NCBI GenBank assembly: GCA_030612185.1
Contig: JAUWOI010000326.1
Coordinates: 1 to 5,568 of the forward strand
Reading direction: 5' to 3'
Length of the DNA stretch: 5,568 nt
Source: Anaerolineae bacterium
Lineage (GTDB): Bacteria > Chloroflexota > Anaerolineae > B4-G1
The notes beneath the pieces are model-generated. The model was not told the DNA's origin. It saw only the letters and a program-made list of their open reading frames with translations, and searched no databases. Within the stretch, counting starts at the first letter, position 1. Each line of letters starts with the position of its first letter. The position numbers and the translations under genes were made by a program. Below, one piece after another: positions 4,713-5,568 of this stretch.

Positions 4713-5568
4713 TCACGTCCGGACCACTTGCTCTCCCTGGGCAGTGGAGTCGAACAGGCTACGCGGGGCGTTGGGCGGCACGAGGACTCTCAGCGCGCGA
4801 GGCACAACTTTCAGCGTGACCGGCGTGGTGCCGATGGGATCACCGTCCACTTGCACCGGAATAGCCCACTCAGTCCATACCTCGATGCGGCGGGCTTGTC
4901 GGTGTACAACCTGGGGATCTCGCAGGTAACGGTGGCTGATGATTTTCAGCAAGTGGCGCACGGCGTACTGGAATCCCAATCCCTTGAAGACGAAGACGTC
5001 GAGCAGCCCGTCGTCCATGCGTGCCTCACGGGCAATGTTGAGTATGCCGATATACTGCTGGATGTTGCTCACCAGGATCAGTAGAGTACGGCCTCGCACG
5101 ACGTTGCCATCGAGGGAGACGCGTGCCCGCACGCCTTGAAAATCGCGCGCGACCAGGACGGCGGCGATGGCATAGGGCAGCACGCCCAAGCGCTTGGTGC
5201 GCCGCTGGCGTGGTTCCATTGCGGCGGTCACCTGGGCGTCCAGGCCGATGCCAGCCCAGCACAGAAAACAACGGTCGTTCACCTCCCCGACGTCAACCAG
5301 GTGGACAGACCCCTCGGCCAACCCATCTGCTGCCTCGTGCAGGCGCAGGGGGTTGGCCAGCGTGTAGGTGGGGATGCCCAATTGTTTAGCCCACAGGTTG
5401 CCCGTACCGACTGGCAGCACCCCCAATGCTGTCTGGGTGCCCACTAGCCCATTGACCGCTTCATTGACAGTGCCGTCTCCCCCGGCTACGACCACCACAT
5501 CGCAGCCCGCCTGGGCTGCCGCGCGGGCCAGGGTGGTGGCATCGCCCGGTTTCTCGGTCAGTTGTAAC
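4713..5568 (-). CDS. DAGK-type lipid kinase (diacylglycerol/sphingosine kinase family, YegS/BmrU-like), 5' partial
   Basis: This enzyme family phosphorylates diacylglycerol or a related lipid with ATP at the membrane, feeding phosphatidic acid into phospholipid metabolism. The open frame runs off the right edge, so the true start is outside; 284 residues are visible against about 300-330 usually. Visible motifs: VVVAGGDGTVNEAVNGL (about 25-41), with the GGDGT nucleotide-binding signature; LPVGTGNLWAKQLGIP (51-66), the second conserved glycine loop; GIGLDAQV (106-113); and MDDGLLDVFVFKG (184-196), characteristic of the C-terminal beta domain. A near-terminal QVDGDPIG (239-246) is also typical. 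The substrate is not decided by sequence. GTG at 5498 could be read as a start, but it would cut into the nucleotide-binding strand, and the upstream frame (TEKPGDATTLARAAA) is conserved in the family. Its stop lies 32 bases before the secG promoter. Confidence 0.93.
   Translation of the reverse strand, partial: LQLTEKPGDATTLARAAAQAGCDVVVVAGGDGTVNEAVNGLVGTQTALGVLPVGTGNLWAKQLGIPTYTLANPLRLHEAADGLAEGSVHLVDVGEVNDRCFLCWAGIGLDAQVTAAMEPRQRRTKRLGVLPYAIAAVLVARDFQGVRARVSLDGNVVRGRTLLILVSNIQQYIGILNIAREARMDDGLLDVFVFKGLGFQYAVRHLLKIISHRYLRDPQVVHRQARRIEVWTEWAIPVQVDGDPIGTTPVTLKVVPRALRVLVPPNAPRSLFDSTAQGEQVVRT

Noticed and set aside
1..5568. CRISPR array, defence island or complete insertion sequence
   Set aside because: There are no regularly spaced repeats, no nuclease, helicase or transposase frames, and no paired terminal inverted repeats in the window.

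Overview
The window looks like a piece of a bacterial chromosome or metagenomic contig. I would place it tentatively in the Chloroflexota or a similar lineage. This rests only on gene style: a GC-rich right part, a short DivIC-like protein beside single tRNA genes, and a membrane-anchored peptide-binding protein next to secG. No rRNA or marker gene is present to prove the taxon.

Left part (1-1515, plus strand). A 3' remnant of a sugar ABC transporter ATPase gene (about 55 codons, broken upstream) is followed at once by a complete sugar permease of the MmsB/GguB/XylH type. The two are arranged as in an intact mmsA-mmsB operon: the ATPase stop codon overlaps the permease ribosome binding site. 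The first ~130 bases do not match the ATPase and remain unexplained. This part is visibly less GC-rich than the rest.

Boundary (1516-1775). This is non-coding and holds a short tandem repeat, a degenerate tRNA-like remnant and a bidirectional terminator. The plus-strand and minus-strand transcription units converge here.

Right part (1776-5568, all minus strand). In transcription order it holds a DAGK-type lipid kinase (5' end beyond the window), secG, a family 5 peptide-type solute-binding protein, tRNA-Leu(CAG), a DivIC/FtsB-like septum protein and initiator tRNA-fMet(CAU). Four sigma-70 promoters, all with 17-base spacers, drive secG, tRNA-Leu, the DivIC-like gene and tRNA-fMet. Both tRNA promoters place their -35 box over the TGA stop codon of the preceding gene. 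A foldable RNA segment ending in a short T run lies between secG and the solute-binding protein.

The genes do not form one pathway. The right part is a compact housekeeping neighbourhood (secretion, cell division, translation, lipid phosphorylation). The left part is the tail of a sugar uptake operon. I see no CRISPR array, defence system or intact mobile element. The leads most worth checking are the structured segment at 4273-4343, the tRNA-like remnant at 1676-1739 and the truncated ATPase gene.
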